DNA of 64,000 nt from Epiperipatus broadwayi (GCA_028023455.1 JAQFVV010000503.1:186001-250000); one strand, 5' to 3'; positions 1 to 15,189 are shown, counted from the stretch's first letter. Made by a program: numbers and translations. Notes: generated from the letters alone by a model not told the origin.

Positions 1-3000
1 TAATTTTATTATATCATATCTTGAAATATTATTTTGCTATGCTTCCTTTGAAGAACATCCATTGAAACGTATAAAAAACAAAATAATAAAAACAATTGAG
101 AGCATGGATATTTTTCACTAGTCAATTTCATTTTGCAATGTTAAAAGATATCATGTAAGATTTCTATTGATAATTTATTACTAAATTGTGTGGATATCAT
201 TGTTCACTACACAGTGACTATTAAATATAATACATATCCCATTTAATATTACTCTAATACTATATAGTTGTAACTACTGATATATTCCCTATTATTTAAT
301 AAATATAAATTGTACCTATGCTTATTGTTTATATCATTTTACTTTATAAACATTGTATTTTAAAAATATGCAGTACTCATTTTAAAATGAAATAAAATAT
401 TTAAAAAATTATTTAATATTTCCAAAGCAACTTTGCTTTACATATTTTAATGAACTTATCTCATTCAAATGATAGCATATCTTAAACTCTAAATTATCTA
501 TTATTTTTTTTACAATATACCATACTGTATGATGTAGTTACATTGGAAATCTAGATAGCAAATAGATGAGTAGGCAAGGGAAGCAAAATTCAAGTATAAC
601 TCATAGCACATATCAGAGAAAATACCATGGCACAGTGTATCTATAAGAAATAGAAGCATGACCTATTCTGTCTAATGACCTCCAATACTATCAATGATGT
701 TAAGGCTATTCCTTCAGCTTTATTAAAACATCAATACTTAAAGAAAATTGACACTGTTCAAAATAAATATATCAGTCACAGGGCATTGTTAACTGTACTG
801 TATATCCACTAAGATTATTAAATACTATTCATATTTCCTTATTACATCTAGCATAACATTATCTCTTGGGTTCATGTTCATAATACTACAGCCAAGTCAC
901 TACCTTATCATCATTTCCTGAAAGATTTATCAAATCTTACATTGACAAAAACTAACTTGCATATTCAAAATAATAAACAAAATTCAATTCTAATTAGAGT
1001 GATCTTACTAATCCACAAGAAAAGTCTGTTCTACTTTCTTATTCTATATTCTAAAACATATACAAACATCAAATGAATCCTTGGAACATCCAATAATATG
1101 AAAGTTTTTAAAAGAATCACATAAATATTTATTATCATGTTGTGTTATATTACTAGTATAAAATTATAGTATGCATATTCCCAAAATAAATCCTAATCTC
1201 ATAATTTTAAATTGTTGTATAAATGCGTTTGCATATAATTTAACATTTATACTTTCATACATTACAATTCATAGGCAATCTGCAAAAAAGAAAATAAATA
1301 TATACATAATAAAAATATATCAATATTCATTAACTATTACCAAGTGATATTGACTTGTTATCACCCATGAGTATTCTTTTCCCATCAATTAGATACAACA
1401 TAGCATACATGAAAATACAATCCATACTTTTACTTAAATGTTCTTATTTAAATTATTAAATTATTCTACTATAAGATTATAATATTATCAATAAATTAAT
1501 ATTCATGTTCCTACTCTTATAAAAATAATATTCCATTTTAAAAATAAATGAGTCAAACTATATTTACTTATTCTTCAGCTGAGACAAAAAAAATTTATAA
1601 TGTTCAAAAAATGTTTTTAATGTTCTCTTCAAGAGTAATTCTACAACTCTCCCATTGCTACAATGACAAACAAGACAAATGTTTCTGGTGGTAAGTGTTA
1701 TATGAAATTCTGGTACGAAAATCTCAGATTTTTAAAATGAATAATAAAAAAAAATATGACGTCTTTTAAAATCTTGAAAAATTAAATAAAGTAATCATCA
1801 ATCCCTCCTGAAAAAGTTATAGAACAATAGTTTATGGTTTCTATAGTCCAGAATGATGATTATTAAAACCATAATAAAATCATAACAATTAAAATAATTC
1901 ATTGAAGCTTCTATTCTAGAATATTCTATGTCAACCTGGTGATGCATCATTTCCTTTTGGTTTAGCTTGAACTATCTGGATAAATTATTTGTGCAATATT
2001 AAATATTTCCATAATTCCATACTTTATTTACTCATGTATTCCTTTTCTCTATAGGTTTCTTCTTTAATAAAATGTATTGTACTTATTATCTATTTCCAGC
2101 CGTTTCCTTATTATCTTAAAAATTCAGTTTTTTAAAAACAATTTTATAAAACGCAAATAACCCTTTATTCCTTGGGTTTTATAACATACGCTTTTGTAAA
2201 TATTTCCATTAGTCTTTACTTAAGATAATTTCTTGAAAAATTTTATAATGTTTCCTTCAAAAAAGTATAACATTTATTTCTATAGCATTGTTTCCATAAA
2301 TTATTATAAACTATACTTGTCATGTTACTTATTAATCTTGGACAAGGCTATCTTGTTGCTATATAAAATAATGTGTATTTTACCTTTAAACAGAAAATGT
2401 CTTTTCTATTAAGCTTCTTGTACAATGTTCACAATAATAATTTATGTTCTGGAATAGTCCTTTTATTTAATATCATTAATATTACATTCATAATTATTAT
2501 ATTTGTTCTTATAATTTCCATTAAATACATTTTAATTATCGGCATTTTCATATTTTTATTGCGAAGTAGACTAAGTTTCCGATGAATACTCATGGCAAAG
2601 AACTTTAAAATATAGCAATGCATATTAAAATGAAGTTATTAAACTATTTTTATTATGACGTTCTCTTTGCAAATACTTATAATAAATGTCCTATTAGCAT
2701 TGCAATTAAATTGTATTTAGCACTAAAAAATTGACTAAATAATAAAATTTAAAATTACTATCTCCTCGATAGCTAATACACTTGATCACTAATACATTTG
2801 ATCACCCTTGATACACCCCTGCAATCAGTATTTATATCCTAGAAAATATCTCATTTTATTGGTTGATTCTTACTTTCGCTTGATACCAAATTTGCATAAT
2901 GTTACAATCTTACACAATTAAATTTCAAAATAAAAAATATGACATATTATAACTTTAAAAATATTATTTACAATATTAATTCCAAATCAATTATTACTTT

Positions 3001-3837
3001 ACTAAATTGATTAAACATTTAAAATTGACTTTTTAAAAGAATATTTAATAAATTTATCCCACCTTTAATATTTAATTTATCTATTTTATTTTAAAACAAA
3101 ATATTTAACTTTTATAACTGTATCTGTTTTATAATACTATTGTAAAAACATTTTATACAACTAACTTAATATTTGCTTTCATGATAGGTAATAATTATAT
3201 CCAATTCTATAATGCAATTTTAAAAATATTTTGAACTTGACTAATCTAAATACTAGCAAATAAGTGTGTATAACCATATATTATACAAGTCACATGATTG
3301 ATATAACCAAGACAGACGGCATCCAATTTTCTGTCTGGGAATAAATAATAAATTGCAACACTAGTTGAATTGAATAAAATAATACAATAATACAAAATTT
3401 GGAAAAATAATTTAGAAAATATAGAATTAAATATAACTTTCACTACCATAAAACTTACTTTTAAAAATATATTAATTATAATTATTAAATATAATTTATA
3501 AAAATAAATATAGCATTTATTTAACTATATGTTTAAGACTATTAAAATCGAACTTTTAATCATACCTTATTTTAAACATACCTTTAAATATTTATAGCTG
3601 CATTATCTATTATGACCAGTTTTTGCAAACATATGTAATAATATGTTTAGCTTTATTTAACTATTCTTAAGTGATTCATTATAATTTTATGCATGATGTA
3701 TTTTTATTTAGCTTTAAATTGTAATTTAAGATATTATTAACAAAATATAACTATCATATCAAGAGAACATATTCTAAAATTTAAATTTTTTAATAATTTA
3801 CTGTGATGAGCTGATTCTGACCTATAGAAAAGGGCAC
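1..3837. other. AT-rich non-coding DNA
   Basis: I see no gene, repeat unit or structured RNA here. All frames are closed by frequent stop codons and the longest open stretches are 60-70 codons of Ile/Phe/Lys/Asn-rich translation, as expected from base composition. Composition is uniform and CpG is very rare. It could be intron or intergenic DNA; nothing visible decides which. Confidence 0.6.
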
Positions 3838-3874
3838 AATATATATATATATATATATATATTGTTTTCTATTA

Positions 3875-3918
<44 letters not shown>

Positions 3919-3928
3919 TAATAGAAAA
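3838..3928. repeat. (TA)n microsatellite inside a short inverted repeat
   Basis: Two (TA)n runs are separated by a short non-repeat segment. The word TTTTCTATTATGATAT at 3865-3880 is the exact reverse complement of 3913-3928, so the second TA run forms the loop of a perfect hairpin. The same layout (unique arms around a TA core) recurs at 46,834-46,945. Confidence 0.85.
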
Positions 3929-6027
<2,099 letters not shown>

Positions 6028-6525
6028 CAACACAATTTTATTTAGCTTCTCTTCAACAAAACCATGTGTGTCATTAAAAAAAAAAATGTTACATTAAAGA
6101 ATGATTATTTTTTTAACTTTGAAAATAACAAATGTTTATTAACCTTACATATATTATTAAAAACTAATAAAAATGGAAAAAATAACATTATTGTGCTCTC
6201 TATTTAATTTATATAAAAGGAAAATTATGTACAGTTTATATGTAGTCTTGTTATTACAAGATTATTTCATATATAATTTACCAATAGTTTATTGATATAT
6301 GTTATCACACAAGTATATATTAATTTTAATTAAATCGATCATGAAAAATAAAATTAAAAGTAATTGCAAGATTCTGTTAACTTTTTTCTTTTAATATGGT
6401 GTTTAATTATATAAAATGTTTTGTAAATTAGAATAAAAAAAAATAATTTTATAAATTTACAGTATGTAAGAATGCATATAGATAAATTGAAAATCATTTA
6501 TTGTGTTAAATTAATTTAGAAAAGA

Positions 6526-6760
6526 ATGGATTTTCTTCAACTATTACTGGATGCAGAAAATGAAGAACTTAAGGATGATGAAAACGATGTGGATAAAAAT
6601 GAAGAAATACTTCTAACTAAAGTTGATGGATCTACCTATGATAAAAAAGGTTAGATATGTGTGCAAGAAAGAGAGAGAGAGATTTACTAATACTTAACAT
6701 TACATGACTTCACAGATTACATTTAATTTTACAGTGGCTGCACATAACTATGACATCAAA
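6526..6760 (+). CDS. Candidate 5' coding exon pair (hypothetical, spliced)
   Basis: An ATG at 6526 opens a 124-nt reading frame rich in Asp/Glu/Leu (it begins MDFLQLLLDAENEELKDDE). It runs into a possible splice donor, AAG/GTTAGA, at 6649/6650. A polypyrimidine-type acceptor (TTTTACAG) lies 85 nt downstream and is followed by a 26-nt open segment (6735-6760) ending at a good donor, GTAAGC. Joining 124+26 nt keeps one frame, 50 codons in total. The amino-acid composition is unlike the Ile/Asn/Lys noise frames around it. No further exon could be linked, and no domain is recognised. It could equally be chance; the donor is not the optimal GTAAGT and the second exon is very short. Confidence 0.25.
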
Positions 6761-8929
6761 GTAAGCAAGCATTTAATAAATTAATGAACTTTACATGATA
6801 GAAAACAGACTTTGACAACTAGATTTTAATTAACATTCTTCTGCTAAAATATTTAAGAATTTGCCTTCATCTGAAAAACACTGCATTGTCATATATTATA
6901 TATGTTAATATGATTGCATTGCTATTTTGTGTCCATTAATTTATTCAATGTTTATAATTTTGGCTTTGAAGAACCAAAACGATAGTCCTCTCTGTTTAAT
7001 ATAATACATTAACAAAACATTGTTGCCAAGTTTTCAAGAAACATGAAATGAATCTTGCACACGTATAATATTTTTTGCTTGTTAATGTTATGTATATCTA
7101 TTAAACCATTTAACAAATAAATTTTTATGCATAGACATGATAAATAAATGTTTAATCTTTCTAGTATTCAATAAGATAGAGAAGTATGAGAAAAGTCGTA
7201 ATGAGTGTAACTATTTTAGTTTTGATTCTAAATAATGTTCAATTAACAATTTTTGATTTTACGAAAAATGTATTTGTAAAAAAAGTTTTTATTATCAGTG
7301 TTGTCTGTTGTAAAATATTACATACTTTCATTAATTGCTTTTGTTAATGTCTTAGTGATATATACTATACATAATACATATATACATGAATTTTTTCGAA
7401 ACAATATATATATATGCTATATTTTTAACATCTCTTATATATACATGTAGTAGTGATACAAACTTAGCTAGCTTTATTCCTTTTTATATATTAAACCTCC
7501 ATTAATTAAACTTAAATCAAGAGATGAACCATCCATTGTAAAATATAACAAAGTAAAAGTAAAAAAAAATTGATTCTTTTGATTGATAACTTATATTTAA
7601 ATGAATATATAATTTAAATAAAATAATGTTATAATCACATTTTGTTCATAAAAATGACTACGAAATTTAAAATTTTTGAAAGACTTTGTATATATAAAAA
7701 CGCATGCTTGCGTGAAAGAAAAAAGCGAGTTGTATTCTTTATTTTATTAAATATTGAGAGGAATAGTCTATAAACAAATGTTTTATAATTTCTTAAAGAC
7801 CAGAAGATGAAAAAAAAAAAGATGCAAATAAAGAATTTATAAAGTAAAGATTAAATCATTTAAACATACGTTTGAAAAGTCTGAAATGATTTTTTTTTTT
7901 TTTTTCCTTATACAAAAAATAAAAAAAAATTATTGTAACTTTATTTAATAATTTAATTAAAGGTTTAATTAAAGTGAAATTTTATTAAAGAAAAGCAGTA
8001 ATTAATGATAATTATTGGAAAAAAATAATATTTTAAAAAAGATATTAGTTGACATTGAAAAACAAGATTAAAAACAGAACAAAAACAAATCGAATCTTAT
8101 AGAAAAAGTTGACATTTGTGTAAAAGCTCTATAAGAAGAACGAAACCGGAGAAAACAGAGTCATTATTGGTATGCCAAGATGCATATCAGCCAGTATCAC
8201 ATAGCTAATAAAATTAAAGATATTATCATTAAACACAATAGATTTCAGTATGCATTGTACGCATTATTTATCTTCCTGGAATACTCCTGTGAAAGTACTG
8301 TTTGTATAGATTCAAGCCAACTTAAATGGCAAATTTCTGTCTAGTGAAAAGAATGAAAATGTTTTGCTAAGCTAACCAAGGTATGTCAATTAAAATCTAA
8401 ACAATATTGCTCTATCAACTTTTAAAAAATGTAAGAAGTTCAAAGATGGTGAAAATGTGAAATATAACTTATTTCCCCACAGGAGAACAGTTTCTCATTG
8501 CTTGAAGACATGTAGCCTGCATATTTATTCTGAACATTATCAACATGAAGAAAATGCCAACCAGATTCAATCAACTAAAACATGGAATAATTACTCTGTT
8601 TAATATGCTTATATTATTATTAAAAAAAGTTGTAAAAAATTGCATTTAAATTTGTCTATATAGAACTAAGATGCTTCAACAATTTAAAAAATTTAGTAAG
8701 ATATTTTTATGAATATATTTTAAGTGTAAAGGATTGATATTTTTATTTGTTTATCAATACTAATAAAGTAGAATAATTCAATATTTTATATAACCTGGTA
8801 TTTATAGTTAATCTTTTATATTAGTTCTTTTTTTATTTATTAGTTCATTATTGTATTTATAAAACAATAATCTTTATGTATAACTTCAGTAAATCCATCA
8901 AAATTTTTTAAACTAAATTAGTGTTGTAA
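6761..8929. other. AT-rich non-coding DNA
   Basis: Contains A- and T-homopolymers (for example the T-run near 7888-7906). An open frame of about 70 codons near 8,136-8,340 on the plus strand has no recognisable domain. Nothing else could be supported. Confidence 0.5.
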
Positions 8930-9250
8930 GGAACCAGCTTTTTATCACAAGAGAGAGGGAACCCATCCACTGTGGTGAGACATTGAGTGAGTCTTCTGGT
9001 AGGAAGCTATCACTGACATAAAAAAGTACCTAACTTATAATCGTATCTATCTCCAGTGGGCTAGCCCTGTTTTCACACATTAAATTTAGTTACAATTTCA
9101 GCTTGTTCTTTCATACCTCACCTCCCCTTCAGGCACTATTATGCCTCAGTATTCAAACTCAGGCAGAAATCTGCCTTCATCTCTCTTTGGGGATGAAATT
9201 ACATGACATCACTGCCACATCTTTATATAGGTTACAATTGATTTAAAGAT
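8930..9250. repeat. GC-richer island, probably an old interspersed repeat
   Basis: Composition shifts to roughly 40% GC for about 300 bp and returns to AT-rich on both sides. No open frame of any length, tRNA-like box or terminal repeat is clear. The sharp composition change suggests an inserted element rather than host spacer, but I could not match it to another copy in the window. Confidence 0.25.
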
Positions 9251-10861
9251 CCATCCAAGCATGTTTGGGTGTTATCATATAAGAGTGAGATGTGTATGTA
9301 TGCATATTCTCAGTTATCAGTTGATGAGTGAATGCATAGATAATTTTGATAAATTAGAGACCAGTTAAATATGAATACATTTGAAAACATTTATTAAATA
9401 ATAAAACAAGGTAAAGAAAAATAATTAAAACTTTTTAACAAGATAAAACAGTATAACTGCTTGTGTCAAAGATGGATTTCTACCATATCAACAATTCAAA
9501 GTATTCACAGTTCCCAACCCTTATCCAATGGTAGAAATGCTTGACATGGCACTAATTATTTACAAAGCCAAAAAAATAGAAAAAAATATTATTATTAAGT
9601 TGACCATGAAGCTAACTAGTTAATTTAAAATATTAACCTGGTTAATTTGTAGTAGCCTTGTCCAATTCAAACTCAAATGTTCAATCTTCTTGGTGACCCT
9701 CCCTATCTGTGTATAGTTCTTTACAGTTGACAGAAAAGAATTTCCATACAGGAACATTAGTCATTTATACCAAAAAATAAACATAAATGATTATTAGTTA
9801 ACAAGAAACAAATAACATAAACTCTGTCCTATAATTAGTGTATATAATTAATATGGAATAATCTTAAAGATCTTACCTTAACTCATATCATGATGATTAA
9901 TGTCAAATTGCTGCAGAGAGAAAGCTGATCTAAATTTTTATTTAATCAAAAAATTATCTAACTTAATATTCCCTCCCCCTTTATTTTACTGCTTGCACTT
10001 ATAATGAATCTTCCAAATTATAGACACTTAAACTTCCAAGTGTAGAAATAAAAATGAAAAAAATATTTACAATTACATATATAACAAATATACCTAACAA
10101 AATCAGAGCTTTCATGAAATTATTTTGATTAATGTTCATAAGATTGGCAATAATGTTCTTCATATTGTGCCATTACAATTCAGTCATTAGCTAAATTTGT
10201 AGTAATGTGCATGAAAGAAAATGTGGAACAAAAATCATCATCACATTTTATGTAGTAAAGGAAGCTGTAGGGCACCCAAGTTTAAACCCTACAAGATCCA
10301 GTTCTAAAAGCTTAAGACAGCAAAAGAGTGGGGCAACAATTATATTCTTTATCTGTTTGTGTGTTGATAAAAACTCAAAAATAGTAGTACACACATTTAA
10401 TAGTTTTTTTTTGTTGTTAAAAAATAGAGTAATAACACATATATAGGAAGTGTGTGAGCTATTTAATTACCATTGTATATTTCAAATATTAAACTCTCTT
10501 CAAACCTAACCTGCATTTGCTAAATTCTAATATTTTATTCTGTTTCTATTTTATTATTATCTGTTTCTATTCTGTTTATCTATGATTATAATTTGGGGTT
10601 TAAGAGTTATAGTTTGGGATTTGAAAGTAAGAATTTGATTTAAGATATTAAAATTATAATTTCTAAAAAAATATTTGGATTGTTTTAATAGGCCAGTTTT
10701 ATAAATGATGTAAATGGCAGTGTGTGTGTGTGTGAGTGTATGGCATAAATAAATTACATTTACACATATTGAAAATGTTAAAGAAAAAGAAAAACAATTC
10801 TGTTAGATAATTTTTTTTACTTGCTCAAAGGTTTTGCTATAAAGGTTTATTGTTTGTATTG
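9251..10861. other. AT-rich non-coding DNA
   Basis: A 79-codon open frame at 10,207-10,446 (plus strand) has no domain and is low in coding character. A short (GT)n tract lies at 10,721-10,733. Otherwise nothing is visible. Confidence 0.5.
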
Positions 10862-11055
10862 TGCCGGTCAAAACATGTTTATCCATCTAACATGATCTGG
10901 AACTCACAAAATGAACTTCAAACCCAGTCAAGCCCAAGATTTAGGTCAGGAACCAGCCTGGATTCGAACCCACTCTCTAAGCCCCAGATCTAACACCTAA
11001 TGAATAACATAATAGTGATGGCACATGAGAATTAATCTTAATCCGGCCGACTAGC
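10862..11055 (-). repeat. Candidate tRNA-derived SINE fragment
   Basis: The plus strand at 10,960-10,971 reads GGATTCGAACCC, so the minus strand carries an exact RNA polymerase III B box (GGGTTCGAATCC). A degenerate A-box-like word sits only 28 nt upstream instead of the usual 40-45, so this looks like a 3' tRNA half or a deleted tRNA head. The GC-richer body on the B-box downstream side (10,862-10,958) fits a SINE body. It is not a functional tRNA, because no acceptor stem can be paired. Confidence 0.35.
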
Positions 11056-11785
11056 AAAGCTGAGCAAAACAACGAGACATCTATTAACTATGACTAATTT
11101 AAAATATACATAAGCATGGCTCTAATATGTGGAAGTGGAGGAAAAGGAATTTGAACTACTCAAATAAGTTAGACAATAAAAATATAATTTAATATACTGA
11201 CAAATTATTATACATTTATAAATTAATTATTTACATTGTGTGTGCATGAATGAGCAAGAGGTAGATAATTACATAGTGTTATTCACGCTATTATTTCTCG
11301 TATGCTCTTTATTAGCTAAATGGTATATTACAAATGAACACACATCTTTGGTGGGTCCAATATTAAGATGCCAATCAGTATTAGAAAGAAGTTACATAAA
11401 ATTGCTATTAACAATTTGGGTTATGGTTCTGAAACGTGGTGACTAACATATGATTTAGGGGAGCGTTCTGAAATTCATTACAGATATAAATACAAACTAT
11501 TTTCCTGCCATTATGGTCACGAAAATACATAAAATACATTTGAAAACATTTGATTATATTTAAACTTATGACAAAATATTTAATGACAAATTGTTTTAAC
11601 AATAGTAAGACGAACGCTTTATTTTCCCCAAGGCATATAGATACTCTTAAATATAGATATATAAATTACGAAGGTAGGATTGTATATGATTGAAATAAAC
11701 CTAATTAATAAAATAGAAGTAATTGGCATTTAAATATATATATATTTTAACGATCGGGGAAGGAGACTTACGTAAACTGCACTAC

Positions 11786-11800
11786 AGGGCGCCATCTAGG
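11786..11800 (-). promoter_or_regulatory. CTCF-like core motif
   Basis: The minus strand reads CCTAGATGGCGCCCT, close to the bilaterian CTCF core (roughly A-G-R-K-G-G-C-G-C). GC-rich motifs are rare in this sequence. The site is embedded in a short CpG-bearing patch. Binding is an inference from the motif alone. Confidence 0.3.
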
Positions 11801-11878
11801 CATTTGAACCTAGAAAAATTTATAAAGTAGGCAGATACGTAAGTCAAAAAAAAAAATAATAATTTTTTTTTTTTTTTA

Positions 11879-11965
11879 AATTTTGATTCCGGTCGTTAGC
11901 CCATGTCACTAGCTCAGTGGAATAGCAGAGATTTTAAAACATTTATAAGTTTCAATAGACTTCTA
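11879..11965 (+). repeat. tRNA-like head (A box) of a decayed SINE
   Basis: TAGCTCAGTGG at 11,910-11,920 is a perfect polymerase III A box, followed by AATAGC as in a tRNA D-arm. A decayed B-box-like word (AGTTTCAATAG) starts about 38 nt downstream, close to tRNA geometry. It follows a long T-run (11,863-11,877) that could be the poly-T or poly-A edge of another element. A full cloverleaf does not form, so a real tRNA gene is excluded. Confidence 0.3.
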
Positions 11966-12671
11966 TTCTCAAAGTATATATTAAATATTTAGAACAATAA
12001 AATAAAAGAAGCCACTGCCAGTAATTAACACACAAATAGATTTTTATTAACGCACATTTAAAATTGAAGATTAAATTTATTTTTAGATTTTAACATTAAT
12101 ATTTTTTTTTTTTTTTTTAAATTTAAATTACTATTTTAAATAGATCGCACAGATTTGCTTTAAAATGTTGGGTATAGATCGCTTACATAGATTCCATGGT
12201 CAAAAACATTTCAAAATAAACATAAATGATCAAAATACAAAATTATTGATGCCGACAATCGCAGAGGGAAACTTATAAGTAACCCAATAGTATTCACCAT
12301 AAGATACTTGCGTTGTCACCAATAACTTAAAAGACATCCGAATAAATACATTTTAGATACTCACCGTAAGGTATCATTATTTATCGAATGTCTATATATT
12401 TTGATAAAATATGAAAACCAAAATATAATTAACCGCAAACGAATCCATGCAAGCGTCTATAAACAACTTAAATTTAATACATTTTAGTTAGAACATAATA
12501 CACACACAAAAAAAATGAACTGGAAATGATTGCTTAAACATCTACATAAAAAAATAGCAATAATTGAATTTGCATTCTTTAAGTCAGATAAGAGTTATTT
12601 TCAGTTATTAATTACTTGCAATTTTAGGAAAGTTCTTATTAGATAGACACAATAGTTTATACTTTACGGAT

Positions 12672-12832
12672 TTAATAGATTGAGAAGTCTATCTTCGTGA
12701 TCACTTTCATAGATTTTGTCCTTTGAAATGAAACTGCAACTTGCCATGCATTTGGTCGGGAGCTGTCATCCAGAGGCCTCAGCTGGTTGTCCGGAAAATT
12801 AAATTTATTGCAGACTTCCACATCGTGAAAAT
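12672..12832 (-). CDS. Candidate terminal coding exon (hypothetical)
   Basis: On the minus strand a good acceptor (TATATTGCAG) ends at 12,833 and is followed by 53 open codons ending in TAA at 12,672-12,674. The translation is balanced and protein-like: it contains HDVEVCNKFNFPDNQLRPLD and later SFQRTKSMKVITKIDFSIY, with Asp, Pro, Trp and Arg that AT-rich noise frames lack. The segment is also distinctly GC- and CpG-richer than its flanks. No domain is recognised and no partner exon could be joined. The plus strand has a competing 24-codon frame, so the call is weak. Confidence 0.25.
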
Positions 12833-13479
12833 CTGCAATATAGCTAGTTATAATGATCTATTCATAGTCAGCTCTAAGATAACAATTATAATAATAATTT
12901 GGCTTTTATATTTTTATTAGTCTCTTATCATTAGATCTTGAGATTCAACGAGCAAGACGTCACTAATCCATTCGTGTTTCAGTTATGGTCCGTGCTGTCA
13001 TTTTCGTGTTTGGATTGGTCATTTAATTCCTTTGTATTCTCTTATCTGACCATTTAATTTATTTTACATGCCTCACGAGGTAGTTTGCTTTTGAACAATC
13101 ATTTAATTAATAAGACAATCATTTCCATTTTCTAAGACTATAGAAATCAACATTATTTCTATTTTTAAAATATCAATCTTTATATCTTTACTTTTTACAA
13201 AAAAAAATTACTTTCAAATATTTTTATTTTTTAAAAGTTTTTAAAGTTGTCCATCATGCGATCTATATATATTAAACAACTTTTAATTTTCAGTTTTTTA
13301 AGTTTTTTTTTCTTTTTAATAAATCAAATTTTATTTACGATCTTTTTATTTTCATTTTAAAATAATGTAACGGCATATATTCCGTTACAATATATATATA
13401 TATCTTTTAAACAAAGCTTAATTTTAATATTAGAGCATTAAAACTGGGCCATGAAGCAAAAGAAATAATAATAGCCTAA
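12833..13479. other. AT-rich non-coding DNA with some CpG
   Basis: CpG is more frequent than in the first 10 kb, but no frame, repeat or promoter motif stands out. T-rich tracts occupy 13,150-13,350. Confidence 0.4.
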
Positions 13480-13800
13480 AATAACTAAGAGGAAAAGGTC
13501 ATGCTTCAGGATAAAAAACGAAATCTCACACCCCCTTCTTGGGTAGTGCTTAGAAAAAAGTGGATAGGCATGGCATGGCCCAGACTTTTGCTGGTATAAC
13601 TGATGTGAGAGGCCTTTTATCTACGAAGTGTATATGCATAGCGTGTGCCAAACTTACAGGATCACTGCCAGAGGCATTTGATATGGAATAAATGTGGTTC
13701 CAGATAGCTCAACTATCTATGGAACAAGATACGAAAAGAAATCTATGGGTTCGAATTTGTCGCAACCCCCAGATTAGAAGACTAGAAGCACATAATATAT
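13480..13800 (+). repeat. GC-richer block with a tRNA-like segment, candidate SINE
   Basis: Within a GC-richer block, TAGCTCAACTATCTATGG (13,705-13,722) resembles an A box and GGGTTCGAATTT (13,747-13,758) a B box. Their start-to-start distance of about 43 nt is what a tRNA gene shows. The upstream 200 bp (13,480-13,690) has the same raised GC. The order body then tRNA-like part is unusual for a SINE head, so it may be the head of a second, mostly lost unit. No cloverleaf closes. Confidence 0.35.
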
Positions 13801-14340
13801 ATATACAAAGATAGGCTAAATGACAGAAACACAGTACGAATGAATGCCACTAACAACATTGAATAAATTTTACTGCTTTAAATAAATGACCCTTGTTTGA
13901 ATACGATAATACGCCATGTAATTATATATATATATAGAAATTTAGATTTCATTTACTAACATATACTTGAAGATTTTATTTAGCAAAAGAAAGATTTAGA
14001 TTTCAAATTAATATTTGATTTAGTAAAAGAAACATTAAGATTCACCCCCATCACTTTTCTGATATTTAAAATAAATCAATCCCACTTTCGTTGATTTTAC
14101 AATAAATGAAATATATAAGCACTTTATTTGATATTTTAAGAGTATAGAAAAAAAATAACTAGAAGTTATAGAGAAAACAAATTATAAGTCACCCTTTCAG
14201 AATTTAATAAATAATTATAAAATAAATGTTTCAGAGCGTTAATTAGCTTGAGTTCTGGATTTTTCCCTGGTAGAAAATCCAGAGTTAAACAAATATATAT
14301 ATATGTTAAAACGAAGATTTGCACGGGTTAAATATATAAA

Positions 14341-14459
14341 ATACATATTTTGCGGGTTCATCCGTGTTAAAAACTTTTCATATTAATATACTGACATTCA
14401 AAACATCAGTATATTAATATTAAAAGTTTTTAACATGGATGAACCCAAAAAATATGTAT
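14341..14459. repeat. Inverted repeat with 54-bp arms and an 11-bp loop
   Basis: Arms 14,341-14,394 and 14,406-14,459 are reverse complements with a few mismatches (for example TCCGTGTTAAAAAC against GTTTTTAACATGGA), separated by a short A-rich loop. The arms are not simple sequence, so the structure is not a composition effect. It is flanked by TA-rich tracts and resembles a small foldback element. Confidence 0.75.
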
Positions 14460-15004
14460 TATATATATATATATATTAAAACATAAATAGAATGTTGGCT
14501 CGTAAAATAATCTGGCGAGTGTATTAATTAACAATACGTTATATTTTAAGAGGACATTAATAAACTTGATTCATGAAGGCTTACTTAAAAAGAAGAAAGG
14601 ATTTTTAGAAAATTCAATTCATCAGATTGTTTTAGATTGACATATTAATAAGCAAGCAGATATATAAATCAAATAATAAATATATATAAATAAATGACCG
14701 CACCAAAATTAAAAAGAAGTTAAAGCATATGAGATAGGATTAAATTTATAGAAATTATTGAGAGCAAAATTACATTCACAGATATATATAAAAAAAAACA
14801 AAGTTAAAGAATACATGAGAAGAGATCTTGATAGATTATTTAGGCTAAATTGACTATTAGGTGGTGGCTTGGAAATTTACCTTGCAATTTTAAGAATCCA
14901 TTTTAAAGTATGGCACGTGCACAGCGATTGAAATGCAAGTACTTCGGTGGCAGGAAACTTCTATTAGCATTCTAAAGTTATTTTTAGACCTTTCTTCATT
15001 TCAG
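14460..15004. other. AT-rich non-coding DNA
   Basis: No gene or repeat unit could be supported, apart from a somewhat GC-richer stretch at about 14,860-15,000. Confidence 0.4.
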
Positions 15005-15189
15005 GGCAGCAGGATATTATGGTAGCAGCAGAGGCTGCTGAAGAGTGGTGGATTTACTGCTACATCATTTCAAGTTTCACTGCAATGTTAACAATCATTT
15101 TCACTAGAATAGCTAATCTTTCAATAGTGGCTAATCTCATCTCCAAAATTCAGTCATTTTATACTTTTTCTTTTATCAGTTGTTTTTGA
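15005..15189 (+). CDS. Weak candidate exon after a strong acceptor
   Basis: A strong acceptor (TTTCTTCATTTCAG) ends at 15,004. The frame from 15,007 stays open for 60 codons to TGA at 15,187-15,189, starting QQDIMVAAEAAEEWWIYCYI and becoming hydrophobic. The first 20 codons look coding, the rest looks like AT-rich drift. No partner exon is known. The far end overlaps the start of the dispersed repeat described at 15,180. Confidence 0.15.

Noticed and set aside
11900-11965. Genuine tRNA gene
   Set aside because: The A box is perfect, but acceptor and T-stems do not pair and the B box is degenerate.
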